Shown here piece after piece: positions 16,551-25,900 of a DNA stretch of 64,000 bases. The notes under the pieces are model-generated. The model ran no database searches and was not told the DNA's origin. It saw only the letters and a list, made by a program, of their open reading frames with translations. A program made the position numbers and the translations under genes. Position 1 is the first letter of the stretch. The number at the start of each line of letters is the position of its first letter. The DNA is from an uncultured bacterium (GTDB taxonomy: Bacteria; Cyanobacteriota; Vampirovibrionia; Gastranaerophilales; Gastranaerophilaceae): contig CACYOO010000005.1 in the NCBI GenBank assembly GCA_902776035.1, forward strand, positions 28,341 to 92,340. The letters are read 5' to 3'.

Positions 16551-17091
16551 TAATTAATTCTTTCAAAGTTTTTTGGTTTTTATCTTTATCGGAAAGAATA
16601 GGTTCAAAATCTATTCCCCAATCAATATTCAAATCTTTATCATTCCATAATATACCGCAATCAGCTTGTAGGTTATATTCTTTTGATGTTTTATATAATA
16701 ATTCTACTTCATCAGATAGTGAAACAAAACCATGAGCAAAACCTGACGGTATAAACAGTATATTTTTATTTTCTTCGGATAATTCAACTTTTACGTACTT
16801 TTTAAACGTAGTTGATTTTGGTCTTATATCAACAGCAACATCATAAATTTTTCCTTTTACGCATCTTACAAGTTTTGCCTGCTCAAAAGGAGAATGTTGG
16901 AAATGTAGTCCTCTAAGTACATTTTTCCCCGATTTTGAATGATTATCCTGAACAAAATCAATTTCTATATTATTTGCTACAAATACGGATTTTTTATATG
17001 TTTCCATAAAGAAACCTCTTTCATCCATAAAAACTTTGGGCTTTATTAATATAACATCTTTTATATTTTGTTTTTCAAATTCAAATGTCAT
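16534..17091 (-). CDS. rfbC: dTDP-4-dehydrorhamnose 3,5-epimerase
   Basis: A 185-residue cupin enzyme that epimerises dTDP-4-keto-6-deoxyglucose at C3 and C5 on the way to dTDP-L-rhamnose. Family motifs present: PKVFMDERGFFMETYKKSVF, VQDNHSKSGKNVLRGLHFQ (catalytic His), VDIRPKSTTFKK, FIPSGFAHGFVSLSD and GILWNDKDLNIDW. ATG 17091 has AAAGGA before it and fits the family N-terminus; the longer frame from 17133 would enter the mtaB gene. rfbA, B and D are not in the window. It overlaps the downstream glycosyltransferase by 17 bases. Confidence 0.93.
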   Translation of the reverse strand: MTFEFEKQNIKDVILIKPKVFMDERGFFMETYKKSVFVANNIEIDFVQDNHSKSGKNVLRGLHFQHSPFEQAKLVRCVKGKIYDVAVDIRPKSTTFKKYVKVELSEENKNILFIPSGFAHGFVSLSDEVELLYKTSKEYNLQADCGILWNDKDLNIDWGIDFEPILSDKDKNQKTLKELINEGIL

Positions 17092-17113
17092 TTTATAATA
17101 TCCTTTAATTAAA

Positions 17114-18397
17114 TTAATGATATATATTACCATAAACTTTATTATTTTTTATTTCTGTAATTTCTACAGATTGAATTGTATTCATTAAACTTCTATCATT
17201 ATTATTTAAAATTACAGTTATATAATTTTCAGTAATACCTTTGAGCATTCCTGTTTGTTTATCCAAATGTTTTTCTACAAGCAATTGATGTTTTGTACCT
17301 ATATTCTTTTGCAAAAAAATATTTAACTTTTCTTTTGATATTTCTTTTATAATATCGGCTCTTTCATTTTTAATTTTATCCGATAAATGCCCATCCATAT
17401 TTTCTGCTTTAGTACCTTTTCTTATTGAATACGGAAAAGTATGAATAGCAGTTAAACCGGACTTTTTTAGATTATTAACTGTTACATTAAAATCATCTTC
17501 AGTTTCACCTGCAAAACCGGCAATTATATCACTACCGAGAAACGGTAATTTAAATAAATCATTTATTTTATCTATCTGTTTAAGATAATCCTCAACTTTA
17601 TAAAACCTGTTCATTCTCTCTAATGTTCTATTACAAGCAGATTGTAAGGACAGATGAAAATGCGGACAAAAATATTTTGAATTTGATAAAAAATCCAACA
17701 TATTATCAGTTATTTCCAAAGGATTTAATGAACCAAGCCGATACCTAATATTACAATTTTTTTCTATTTCAAACAATAAATCTACAAGTGATTTATCATC
17801 ATTTAATCCCCATTGTCCAATATGAATACCTGTCAAAACTATTTCTTTAAACCCGTTATTTTCACAAGTTTTTATTCGGGAAATTACTTCACTAATGTCC
17901 GCATATCTGGATTTACCTCTTGCAAAAGGTATAATACAATAACTGCATCTGTTATCACAGCCGTCTTGGATTTTTAGAAAAACTCTTGTTTTTGAGGTTT
18001 TAGGAATATCTATAATGTGAAATTTTGACAAATTCATTATATCAGCTGCAGATACGGGAGATTTTAAATCTAAAAATTTTGTAATTTCAAGTTTTTCATC
18101 ATTACCTATAACATAATCTATATAATTTTCTTTTAATAAATTTTCCTTTTCAATTTGAGCAACACATCCTGTTATAACAGTTGTTATATTATTATTTAAA
18201 TGCTTAGCATTACGAAGCAGGTATAATGCTTCATTATCTGATTTATGAGTAACAGAACAAGAGTTTAAAATGTATATATCGGCATATTGCAAATTATCAG
18301 TTTCAGTATATCCGTTATTGATTAAATTTTCACGAATTACATCACCTTCAAACTGATTGGTTTTGCATCCCATTGATTTAATAATAAATTTTTTCAT
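17114..18397 (-). CDS. mtaB: tRNA threonylcarbamoyladenosine methylthiotransferase
   Basis: A 427-residue radical SAM enzyme of the MiaB/MtaB family that adds a methylthio group to t6A37 in tRNA. The N-terminal domain has KSMGCKTNQFEGD, LNSCSVTHKSD and ITGCVAQ, giving three cysteines for one cluster. QDGCDNRCSYCIIPFARG is the CxxxCxxC radical SAM motif. LTGIHIGQWG and LHFHLSLQSACNRTLERM-like segments follow, and a TRAM domain ends the protein. The ILNSCSVTHKSD form favours MtaB over MiaB. TGaTAAAAT lies six bases before the ATG, implying a leaderless message. Confidence 0.88.
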   Translation of the reverse strand: MKKFIIKSMGCKTNQFEGDVIRENLINNGYTETDNLQYADIYILNSCSVTHKSDNEALYLLRNAKHLNNNITTVITGCVAQIEKENLLKENYIDYVIGNDEKLEITKFLDLKSPVSAADIMNLSKFHIIDIPKTSKTRVFLKIQDGCDNRCSYCIIPFARGKSRYADISEVISRIKTCENNGFKEIVLTGIHIGQWGLNDDKSLVDLLFEIEKNCNIRYRLGSLNPLEITDNMLDFLSNSKYFCPHFHLSLQSACNRTLERMNRFYKVEDYLKQIDKINDLFKLPFLGSDIIAGFAGETEDDFNVTVNNLKKSGLTAIHTFPYSIRKGTKAENMDGHLSDKIKNERADIIKEISKEKLNIFLQKNIGTKHQLLVEKHLDKQTGMLKGITENYITVILNNNDRSLMNTIQSVEITEIKNNKVYGNIYH

Positions 18398-18403
18398 ATA
18401 AAA

Positions 18404-18412
18404 ATTTTATCA
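18404..18412 (-). promoter_or_regulatory. Extended -10 promoter of mtaB, leaderless start
   Basis: On the minus strand TGaTAAAAT (18412 to 18404) is followed by six bases and then the mtaB ATG at 18397. No ribosome site exists. Confidence 0.5.
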
Positions 18413-18503
18413 TTAAATAATAAAAAATAAATTATTTAATATGCTCCAAAAATATATTTAAATGTTAACCCATGTACACATTTAATCTTAAGATTATATT
18501 TAT

Positions 18504-18512
18504 TGGTATAAT
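18504..18512 (+). promoter_or_regulatory. Extended -10 promoter of the TPR operon, leaderless start
   Basis: TGgTATAAT (18504-18512) ends eight bases before ATG 18521. The -35 region is poor and there is no Shine-Dalgarno sequence. Confidence 0.55.
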
Positions 18513-18520
18513 ATTTTATT

Positions 18521-19186
18521 ATGCTAATGTTATTGAAAAACAACAGAATATTTTTACTTATTTTTTTTATTATATTTGGAATAACACCTGTATTATCATT
18601 GGAAGGCGGTGTAGAATATAACAGTGTCAATATAGACTATTCGATTTTAAAAGAGAAGCAATATGTACAAAGGGGCGATGAATATTTTGAAAAAGCCGAA
18701 AAAAAATCAAGAACAGATATTCAAAAAAATCATAACTATGGTGAAGCATTAGGTGCTTATATCACGGCAATAAAAATCAATCCTCAAAACGCAGATTTAT
18801 ATGGAAAGATTGGATATATATATAATAAACTTGACAAGTATACTCTTTCAAAATCTTATTTTTCAAGAGGTCTTGCAATGAATCCTTTCAGTCCTTACAT
18901 AAACTATATGTATGCACGTTTTTACTTTGATAACTATGATTATTACAAAGCTGTTTATTACTATCAACGTTCAGAGAAATATAATTATGCCGATAAATAT
19001 TCTTTGTATTATAATATGGGTATAATAAATGAAAAATTGGGTGATTTGGTTGCGGCAAACAGTTATTACAAAAAAGCTTATGCTTTAAAACGAGATAAAA
19101 CTTTACAGGCAAAAATTAAATCAATAGATGATTTAAAATATGACAAATCGCAGTATTATTTTGGCAGGAGAATAAAAAATAAATGA
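18521..19186 (+). CDS. Exported TPR-repeat protein
   Basis: A 221-residue protein with an N-terminal signal sequence (about residues 1-27, LLKNNRIFLLIFFIIFGITP then VLSLEGG). After a spacer come about four TPR units from residue 65 on, with recognisable NADLYGKIGYIYNKLDKY, SPYINYMYARFYFDNYDY and SLYYNMGIINEKLGD. It is rich in Tyr. TPR proteins scaffold other proteins; the partner here may be the glycosidase-like protein whose gene overlaps by four bases (ATGA). A second ATG at 18527 is possible but 18521 fits the leaderless promoter. Confidence 0.75.
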   Translation: MLMLLKNNRIFLLIFFIIFGITPVLSLEGGVEYNSVNIDYSILKEKQYVQRGDEYFEKAEKKSRTDIQKNHNYGEALGAYITAIKINPQNADLYGKIGYIYNKLDKYTLSKSYFSRGLAMNPFSPYINYMYARFYFDNYDYYKAVYYYQRSEKYNYADKYSLYYNMGIINEKLGDLVAANSYYKKAYALKRDKTLQAKIKSIDDLKYDKSQYYFGRRIKNK

Positions 19187-20982
19187 TAAAAAAATATCTG
19201 ATAATTATTTTAGTTAGTTTTATACTTCCTTTATATTCATTAGCATCTGAAAGTGTTTTTGATAAATATGAAACAAATACATCAGATAAAATATTAAATC
19301 AAAGCACATATAAAATAAATGCAATTGATCCAACACTTACAAACAATTGGTCAGCAGGTATGTATCCGGGATTGCGTGGAGCAAATCAATTGATAATATA
19401 TACAACAAATTATGGAATATCGACAGGTACAAATGAATATGGCGGAGAGGCAATTGTAAAAGGAAACAGGGTAGTTGAGTTAAGCGGAGCTGATTCTTTA
19501 ATACCGACAGATGGAGTAGTAATCAGTGCACATGGTAATGCTAAAACATGGTTAAATAAAAATATTACTGTTGGTACAAAAATATATGTAGATAGAGAAA
19601 ATATGAAAGTTACAGCTGTAACATCTTCAAGCAGTTATATTTTTCAAACTCATGAAAAAATAAATGAAGCAAATGCAATCATGAACTACTATAAAAACAA
19701 TACTCCTGAATATAACTCTAAAATACCTAAAGATTATTTGATGAGAGCAAAATATTACTTAAAAAAAGCAGAAAGAAATACTACAGCAGTTCAGCAGTAT
19801 TCAACACTTGCAATGGATAATGCAAAGCTTGCAATGGCAACTGCTATACCTTATAAAGAAAGTGAAGTTAAGGGGATTTGGTTAAGACCAACAAATACAA
19901 CTGAATCAGGTATTATATCAACTTTGGATTATTTAAAGAAAACAGGAATAAATAATGTCTTTTTAGAAACTTTTTATCATGGATATACAATATTTCCTAG
20001 TGCTACAATGAAAAGTTACGGTTTTACTGAACAAAACCCTACTTTTACAGGTATAGATCCGCTTAAAATTTGGTTAAGTGAAGCACACAAGAGAGGTATA
20101 AAAATTCATATCTGGTTTGAATCTTTTTATACAGGTAACAAACCGCTTACAGAAACTTCAATTTTAACGGTTAAACCGGAATGGTCAAATGTAAACTTTA
20201 GAGGAATAGATAAACCATTACCTGTTGCTTCTGTGTCAGAGCATAACGGATACTTTTTAGATCCTGCTAATCCTGATGTTCAGATATTTTTAACAAGTTT
20301 AATAACTGAAATAATAAAAACATATCATCCTGACGGAATAAACCTAGATTATATAAGATATCCTCAATCCGTTGCATCAAATTATTCGAGTTACACAACT
20401 TCAAATTGGGGATATACTCAATATGCCAGAGATGAATTTAAACTTATATATGGTGAAGATCCCGCAAATTTAATCTATGGCAGTAAAATGTTTGATAATT
20501 GGTCGAACTATAGACGTGATAAAATAACAATGTTTATAGCATCTGTTTCTAAAATCTGCAGAGATAACAAAACAACATTAACTGCTGTTGTTTTTCCTAA
20601 TAGGGGAAAAGCATTGGAAACAAAACAACAGGATTGGGTAACTTGGTCTAATTACAATTATATTGATGCTTTTACACCATTATTTTTAACCTGTGATCCA
20701 AAAAGTATAAAAGCAATGATATTTGATATGATGAAAGAAATGTCGCCTAAAACAAAGCTCTATGCAGGATTATTTGTAACATTTATGGGTGGTTCAGAGG
20801 AGGATTTAATCAGACAAATTCATGAAACCAGAAAATTAAATTTGGGCGGAGTTATTCTATTTGATTATGCACATTTACAGGAAAAATACATTAGATTATT
20901 GTCAACAAGTATATTTTCTAACCCTGTTATAACAGTAATGAATGCGGCACAAAAAAAAAATAATAATGGAAAAAAGAAGTAA
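19183..20982 (+). CDS. Exported GHL10-type (glycosyl hydrolase-like 10) family protein
   Basis: A 599-residue secreted or periplasmic protein with signal peptide MIKKYLIIILVSFILPLYSLASES. Residues 30-200 form a domain without clear assignment. From about 225 the GHL10 TIM barrel begins: EVKGIWLRPTNT, INNVFLETFYHGYTIFP, WLSEAHKRGIKIHIWFESF, LDPANPDVQIF, HPDGINLDYIRYP (conserved Asp/Glu region), and LYAGLFVTFMGG near the end. Related bacterial proteins are lipoproteins or surface enzymes thought to act on peptidoglycan-linked or other glycans. Its frame overlaps the TPR gene by four bases and the zinc-ribbon gene by one base, a tight operon. Confidence 0.8.
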   Translation: MIKKYLIIILVSFILPLYSLASESVFDKYETNTSDKILNQSTYKINAIDPTLTNNWSAGMYPGLRGANQLIIYTTNYGISTGTNEYGGEAIVKGNRVVELSGADSLIPTDGVVISAHGNAKTWLNKNITVGTKIYVDRENMKVTAVTSSSSYIFQTHEKINEANAIMNYYKNNTPEYNSKIPKDYLMRAKYYLKKAERNTTAVQQYSTLAMDNAKLAMATAIPYKESEVKGIWLRPTNTTESGIISTLDYLKKTGINNVFLETFYHGYTIFPSATMKSYGFTEQNPTFTGIDPLKIWLSEAHKRGIKIHIWFESFYTGNKPLTETSILTVKPEWSNVNFRGIDKPLPVASVSEHNGYFLDPANPDVQIFLTSLITEIIKTYHPDGINLDYIRYPQSVASNYSSYTTSNWGYTQYARDEFKLIYGEDPANLIYGSKMFDNWSNYRRDKITMFIASVSKICRDNKTTLTAVVFPNRGKALETKQQDWVTWSNYNYIDAFTPLFLTCDPKSIKAMIFDMMKEMSPKTKLYAGLFVTFMGGSEEDLIRQIHETRKLNLGGVILFDYAHLQEKYIRLLSTSIFSNPVITVMNAAQKKNNNGKKK

Positions 20983-21182
20983 TGACTGAAGAAGAACAAG
21001 AAAATAAAAGAACACCAAGAAAATTTTTAGGTATATATTTTGATTGTTGTAATGTGTACGGTAGAATTTATCAAAATAAAGAAAATACTGCCTATGTCGG
21101 ACGTTGTCCGAGATGTATGCGTATTGTACAGGTTCCTATAGGTGAAAACGGTACCGGTCAGAGGTTTTTCAGAGGACGATAA
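20982..21182 (+). CDS. Small CxxC zinc-ribbon-like protein
   Basis: A 66-residue cytoplasmic protein with YFDCCNVYGRIYQN and GRCPRCMRIVQVPIGENG, giving two cysteine pairs that could bind one zinc, and the ending GTGQRFFRGR. Short proteins with this layout and a terminal RFFR motif are found in several phyla, with no known function that I can state. The start codon overlaps the previous stop (TAATG), so translation is coupled to the glycosidase-like gene. Confidence 0.7.
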   Translation: MTEEEQENKRTPRKFLGIYFDCCNVYGRIYQNKENTAYVGRCPRCMRIVQVPIGENGTGQRFFRGR

Positions 21183-21211
21183 TCTAATAAATAAAATAGA
21201 AAGGATAAATA

Positions 21212-22369
21212 ATGGATATTCAGGAATTAAGAAAAAAAGAAGATTTAATTGATATATTTTACAATTTAGTAAGTATACCATCACCATCATTACATGAAGA
21301 AAAAGTGGTTGAATGGATAGGTAAATATTGTAAAAATGAGGGCTTACATTTTGAAACAGATGATTATAATAATGTAATTATAAAATTACCTGCAACTGAT
21401 AATTCAAAACCAATTTTAGCATTATCATCACATATGGATGTAGTAGGAGATGATTCGCCTGTTATACCTGAGCTTGATGGAGATTTTATAAGGGCAAATA
21501 ATCGAACACTTGGAGGAGATGACAAATTCGGAGTTGCATCCTGCTTAAAATTATTAACTGATATAAAAAAATCTGATATGAAACATGGCGGTTTAGAAGT
21601 TGTATTTACCCGTGATGAAGAAAACGGAATGTCTGGTATTAGAAATTTAGACTATAAACGATTACATTCAAAATACGTAATTGTTTGTGATGCAGACATA
21701 TTTGGTGTTTTACAAGTGTCAGGTGCAAGTTATTGTAACGGACACATAGAAATAAACTGTAAAGGCGGACATTCAGGTATTGAAATTGCGGATAAAACAA
21801 AACCAAATGCTGCAAAATTAATGGCAGAATTGTGTAATGAAATTCCACAAGGTGTTTATTATGAAGATGAAACAGGTGTAGTTACTTCTATCAATTTAGG
21901 TGGAATTAAGGGTGGAGATTTAAATGTTACTAATGTTTTAAACCCTCATGCAGAAGCAACATATTCAATTAGAAGTGCTTCATTACCTAAAGAAAACGAA
22001 CTTATCGAAAAAGTTAAGAATATTGTTGATAGATTTAATAAGAAATATGCTGGTATAGCACATGCTGATGCGGTATTTAAGCAAAAAATGCCTGCATTTG
22101 AGCGTTCTAATGACACATATATACCTGAGGTTTTTGAACGAACTGCTAAAAAGCTTGGAATAAAATATGAAATAAATTCTTTCCATGCAGGAGCAGAAAC
22201 ACATATCTATTGTCAATACGAAAATGCAAACGGAGAAAGGTTTATTCCGTTTTTAATGGGATTGGCAGATTTGTATAATATGCATTCTCCTGATGAAAAA
22301 ATTGATTATAAAAGCTTTTTGAATGGCTATAAACTTTTAAAAGAGTTCTTTAAAGAATTTAATTCTTAA
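21212..22369 (+). CDS. M20-family metallopeptidase (PepT/PepD-like)
   Basis: A 385-residue cytoplasmic aminopeptidase or dipeptidase. Zinc-site motifs in order: LALSSHMDVVGDD (His, Asp), NRTLGGDDKFGVAS (Asp), VFTRDEENGMSG (catalytic Glu pair), CDADIFG (Asp) and SFHAGAETHIY (His near the C-terminus). The lid domain lies between about residues 180 and 290 (KGGHSGIEIADKTKPNA). The family cleaves small peptides. It resembles PepT in size and the Xaa-His dipeptidase PepD in its C-terminal HSPDEK segment, so exact specificity is open. AAAGGA is the ribosome site, and a strong terminator follows. Confidence 0.85.
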   Translation: MDIQELRKKEDLIDIFYNLVSIPSPSLHEEKVVEWIGKYCKNEGLHFETDDYNNVIIKLPATDNSKPILALSSHMDVVGDDSPVIPELDGDFIRANNRTLGGDDKFGVASCLKLLTDIKKSDMKHGGLEVVFTRDEENGMSGIRNLDYKRLHSKYVIVCDADIFGVLQVSGASYCNGHIEINCKGGHSGIEIADKTKPNAAKLMAELCNEIPQGVYYEDETGVVTSINLGGIKGGDLNVTNVLNPHAEATYSIRSASLPKENELIEKVKNIVDRFNKKYAGIAHADAVFKQKMPAFERSNDTYIPEVFERTAKKLGIKYEINSFHAGAETHIYCQYENANGERFIPFLMGLADLYNMHSPDEKIDYKSFLNGYKLLKEFFKEFNS

Positions 22370-22391
22370 TAAATAACTTAAAATAATAAAA

Positions 22392-22424
22392 AACATCTTG
22401 AATATAAATTCAAGATGTTTTTAT
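22392..22424. terminator. Bidirectional terminator between the M20 peptidase and the 1041-residue gene
   Basis: A 12-base perfect stem, AACATCTTGAAT (22392-22403) with ATTCAAGATGTT (22408-22419), loop ATAA, followed by a T-rich stretch and preceded by A-rich sequence. It can serve both convergent genes. Confidence 0.88.
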
Positions 22425-22428
22425 TTAC

Positions 22429-25400
22429 TTACCTATATAATGATCCCCAATCAAAGTTATCAGCTTCAGCAGAAATTCTTGCAAGTTCAGCTTCCCATTC
22501 TGCTTGTCGTTTAGCTTCAGCTTCAGCTTCGGCTTTTGCTTTTTCCTGTGCTTCGATTTGTTCAGGTGTCAATCCTGAATTTATATCTGTAGATACATCA
22601 CCTGTTTCAGGTGTTTTACCTAAATTAGCTATTCCATTAACAATTTCTGCACCTTTATTGTAAGCATTTACTCCACCTTCAATAGCTGCAAATACATTTA
22701 GAGTAGTACCAGCTCCTGCACTATTATCTTTTTTATATTGAGCTTGTTGTTCGGCACTCAATTTGTTAAAGTCATTTTGATTAATTATATTCTTATTATT
22801 AAATTCGTATGCTAATACATAACCTTTATCTGTTTTAACAACTTCTTTACCTGAAACTTCTGATTCAGTGTAAAATCTAACATTAGCTTTATTTTTTACG
22901 TATAAATCACCTTGTTCCGTTCTCGTAACATTAGGTTTCTTAGCTCCTTCAGTTCCATTTGTACCATCTGTTTTCTTAGCTCCTTCAGTTCCATTTGTAC
23001 CATCTGTTTTCTTAGCTGCATCTGTTGTACCTGTTCCATCAGTTGTTTCAGGTTTCTTTGTCGCATCTGCTTTTCCGTCATTTTTAGCAGCTTTTTCTAA
23101 ATCTTTAGCTGCATCTTTAGCTTTTTGTGCTTCATTAGTTGCATCATTCGCTAAAGATTGTGCTGTATTCATTGCAGTATTATAATCAGATTGTAATTTA
23201 TCCTGTTTAGATTTATCAGTTTCAGCATTAAACTTATTACTAATGTCTTTCACTTCATTTTTAATACTTCCAAGATCACTTATATCATTCTTTATTTTTG
23301 AAACAGAATTATCTGCAATATTTTTAAATTGACCTTTTAGTGCATCGGCAGCTTTAGAGCCATTTATTTCGTTTTGAGCTTTTTCAGCTGTATCTTTAGA
23401 TTTATTAGCTGATTTTTCAAAGTATTCAACATCACCGCCTTTTTGAAGTTCAGCTTTGGCGGTAATATTCTTAACATTATCTTGTGATTGTACCTGAGCT
23501 GACCATGCTTCACCATCAGCCCACATTTGATTCATTTCGCCAACAAATCCCATGAAACCATTTTTCTTTGTTTGATCAACGGTATTGTACAGATTTCCCA
23601 TGCCTCTTAGTGTCTGACCAATATCCATATAGCCGCCATTACCAAGATTTATTATATGTTTTTGATCATTTTTTTCACTATTAGAATCATATGTTAGTGC
23701 ACCGTAAGCACTATCGTACATATCTCCTGCTGCACGCATAGCATCACCCCAATCACCGTTTGCAGCACTTGTTGCAACATTTACACCATTACTTGCAGTT
23801 TGAGCCCATTTGCCAATCTTCTTAGCAGTATCACCATCAATTCCTAGGATATTTTTACTTTCACCGTCTTTGGTATATGATGTTGCCTGAAGTCCGCTTG
23901 CAACAGTACTTGAACCCTCTTGAATTGCTCTAGCCCAATCACCATCTTTTATTGCAACACCTGTATTATAAGCATGGCTTGCTGCAGATAAACCGTTTCC
24001 TATGTTACCCATTACACCTTTATCACCGGAAAATGCACCGCCAATAGTGCCGGCAGCACCCATAATACTGCCTAAACTACCATCACCTTCGATAATTGTT
24101 TTTGCGGCATCTATACCAGCAGCAGCTTTTTGTGTAATATCAGCAGCTTTTTTAAGACTTTCACTTGCTCCGCCTAAACCTTCCATTGCACCCGCAGCAC
24201 AGGAAGCCATAGTTGTCATGCTTGACATCAATGCACTCAAATCACCATCTCTGATTGCAACAGCAGCATCCATAGTAGCAGCAGTTCCGTTTGCTATTGT
24301 GGCTGCTGTATTCAAGGTCTTGCTAACACCATCCAGTGTAGAACCAACCCCACGTAATGTACCGGCTACACCTTTTGTTGCCCCACTTGCACCTTCAAGG
24401 GAACCGCTAGCTCCTTGCTCAGCTCCTGCACCAGAATCTATTGCCGGAGCAGCACCTACTGTATAAGGATTAGATTTCATAATTCCACCTAAACCAAACA
24501 TAGCTAATGCGGCGGCTCCTAAACCTTTTGCGGTTACACCCGTACCTGCTGAAACTGCATCCATTATACCGGCTGTTGTATTCATTACATTAGCCGTCAT
24601 ACCAACCATTTGAGAAGTTTGACTAGTTATATCAGCAATTTGCTTAGTCATTGCTGACATATCTCTTAAAGCATCATTTTCTTCAGTTCCGTCATCGTAT
24701 GCCTGTAAACCTTCTTCGCTCTCACCTGTCATATCCTCTGCGGTTTCGGTTTGTTCATCTACAATTTCTTGTTTTGCTTCAGTTTCTTCAGCAACTGCTT
24801 CCATTAATTCAGCTACTTCATCATTTAAACTTTCTAACTCTGCCATTTTACTTTCATCTGCAGATGAAGCACCTTTACTATCTGAAGGAGCAGGAGCTGC
24901 TGCAGCACGTGCTCTAGCCGCTGCACCACCATCTTTACTGTTTTCTTCTTTTACTTCAGTACTTGTTTTTAATGAATATGCACTGTTTGTACCTTCACCT
25001 GTAATATCGCCGCCACCTAATCCTGCGCCTGTTCCACCTGCTTCACCTTCACCTGAGCCGGAATCTCCGCCTAATTCTTCAAGTAAGGCATCTCTTTCTT
25101 CAGTTTTTTCTTCAAGTTCCTCAGTACTTTCATCAAAATCTTCCATTCCATCGGTGGTTTCTTCTACACCTTCATTAAATTCATCTACTCTTTCGGTAGC
25201 TTCTTCTGAATATGATAAAATTTCTGATTCTTCACCATCAGACTCCTCTTTTTCTTCATCACCTTCAGCCTTTTGTTCATCATTTTTTACGCCTTGGTCT
25301 TCACCTTCTACACCTGTTTCATCACCATCAACAGCTGTATCCTCACCCATATCCATATTTTCATCTGCATCTGCTAATTGATAATTTGCATCATCAATAT

Positions 25401-25554
25401 CATCATTTGCATCATTAATACCATTGTGCCCTTCCCATACTTTAGCCTTTTCTTGAGCATTCAGAGCATCCTTTGTTACAAATAAAATCTTTATTTTTTT
25501 ATTTACAATAGGTTCCGCTTGAAAATTTTGTACATTAGCAATTTGATCAACCAT
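22429..25554 (-). CDS. Very large low-complexity protein, AYSL family member 2 (1041 residues)
   Basis: Not a recognised family and without a signal peptide. Residues 40-175 are extremely acidic (GDEEKEESDGEESEILSYSE). SAYSLKT occurs near residue 190. A Gln/Glu coiled coil with Met-rich helices follows (240-320), then a long Ala/Gly-rich helical region (about 330-640). This contains repeated units of the type IRDGDLSALM, IKDGDWARAI, ANGDWGDAM. Next come a charged coiled coil, a tandem 12-residue repeat (TDGTNGTEGAKK) near 850, and a C-terminal charged tail ending NFDWGSLYR. AAGGAG precedes the ATG. The gene is monocistronic. Composition and zipper-like helices recall secreted translocator or giant structural proteins. 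Function is unknown. Confidence 0.82.
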   Translation of the reverse strand: MVDQIANVQNFQAEPIVNKKIKILFVTKDALNAQEKAKVWEGHNGINDANDDIDDANYQLADADENMDMGEDTAVDGDETGVEGEDQGVKNDEQKAEGDEEKEESDGEESEILSYSEEATERVDEFNEGVEETTDGMEDFDESTEELEEKTEERDALLEELGGDSGSGEGEAGGTGAGLGGGDITGEGTNSAYSLKTSTEVKEENSKDGGAAARARAAAAPAPSDSKGASSADESKMAELESLNDEVAELMEAVAEETEAKQEIVDEQTETAEDMTGESEEGLQAYDDGTEENDALRDMSAMTKQIADITSQTSQMVGMTANVMNTTAGIMDAVSAGTGVTAKGLGAAALAMFGLGGIMKSNPYTVGAAPAIDSGAGAEQGASGSLEGASGATKGVAGTLRGVGSTLDGVSKTLNTAATIANGTAATMDAAVAIRDGDLSALMSSMTTMASCAAGAMEGLGGASESLKKAADITQKAAAGIDAAKTIIEGDGSLGSIMGAAGTIGGAFSGDKGVMGNIGNGLSAASHAYNTGVAIKDGDWARAIQEGSSTVASGLQATSYTKDGESKNILGIDGDTAKKIGKWAQTASNGVNVATSAANGDWGDAMRAAGDMYDSAYGALTYDSNSEKNDQKHIINLGNGGYMDIGQTLRGMGNLYNTVDQTKKNGFMGFVGEMNQMWADGEAWSAQVQSQDNVKNITAKAELQKGGDVEYFEKSANKSKDTAEKAQNEINGSKAADALKGQFKNIADNSVSKIKNDISDLGSIKNEVKDISNKFNAETDKSKQDKLQSDYNTAMNTAQSLANDATNEAQKAKDAAKDLEKAAKNDGKADATKKPETTDGTGTTDAAKKTDGTNGTEGAKKTDGTNGTEGAKKPNVTRTEQGDLYVKNKANVRFYTESEVSGKEVVKTDKGYVLAYEFNNKNIINQNDFNKLSAEQQAQYKKDNSAGAGTTLNVFAAIEGGVNAYNKGAEIVNGIANLGKTPETGDVSTDINSGLTPEQIEAQEKAKAEAEAEAKRQAEWEAELARISAEADNFDWGSLYR
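22941..23012. repeat. Two exact 36-base tandem repeats inside the 1041-residue gene
   Basis: Units 22941-22976 and 22977-23012 are identical and encode a 12-residue unit containing TDGTNGTEGAKK on the minus strand. A third, decayed copy follows. Copy number is likely to vary between strains. Confidence 0.9.
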
Positions 25555-25806
25555 AGCATGCTCCTTTTTTTATAGTACATTCTATATTTTTTTCGGCATG
25601 TTTTACTATTTTCTTTAATAGCAAAATTTAACCAAAAACCCGTACAATACTGTTATATCAATGTTTTATGACCTTTTAAATTCATCTTTACAATTGTTAC
25701 AATTGTACTGTACATATATATAAAAACATTTTACGGCTAAAAATTGCTCATATCATGGTTTTTGAGGAAAAATTGTTAATAAGAAATTAAATTAATAAAG
25801 TTTCAT
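25555..25806. other. Intergenic stretch upstream of the 1041-residue gene
   Basis: This gene-free stretch holds the AAGGAG ribosome site just before ATG 25554 and presumably its promoter (minus-strand TAGAAT at about 25580). It also holds a palindromic ACAATTGTTACAATTGTA near 25690. I see no RNA gene or open frame in it. Confidence 0.5.
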
Positions 25807-25900
25807 TTCGACAGTAACAAACTTTGCCGAAAATATCCTTGAATTAGTAGTAATTAATTTCATATACTAACTAAGCTCATCTGTTTGAAGTGCTGTTAAG
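25807..25900. repeat. 94-base dispersed repeat, copy A
   Basis: About 88 percent identical by eye to 63421-63515. Shared blocks include AACTTTGCCGAAAATATCC, TTAGTAGTAATTAATTT and ACTAACTAAGCTCAT, then TGTTTGAAGTGCTGT. Both copies border broken genes, so the repeat probably marks a mobile or recombination-prone element. No terminal inverted repeats or transposase are visible. Confidence 0.8.

Noticed and set aside
22941..23012. CRISPR-like repeat array
   Set aside because: The repeats are contiguous, in frame and encode a 12-residue unit; there are no spacers.
24002..24466. Plus-strand Pro/Ala-rich frame of 154 codons inside the 1041-residue gene
   Set aside because: Its composition is the mirror of Ala/Gly-rich codons on the other strand. 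The minus-strand gene has a ribosome site, terminator and full length.
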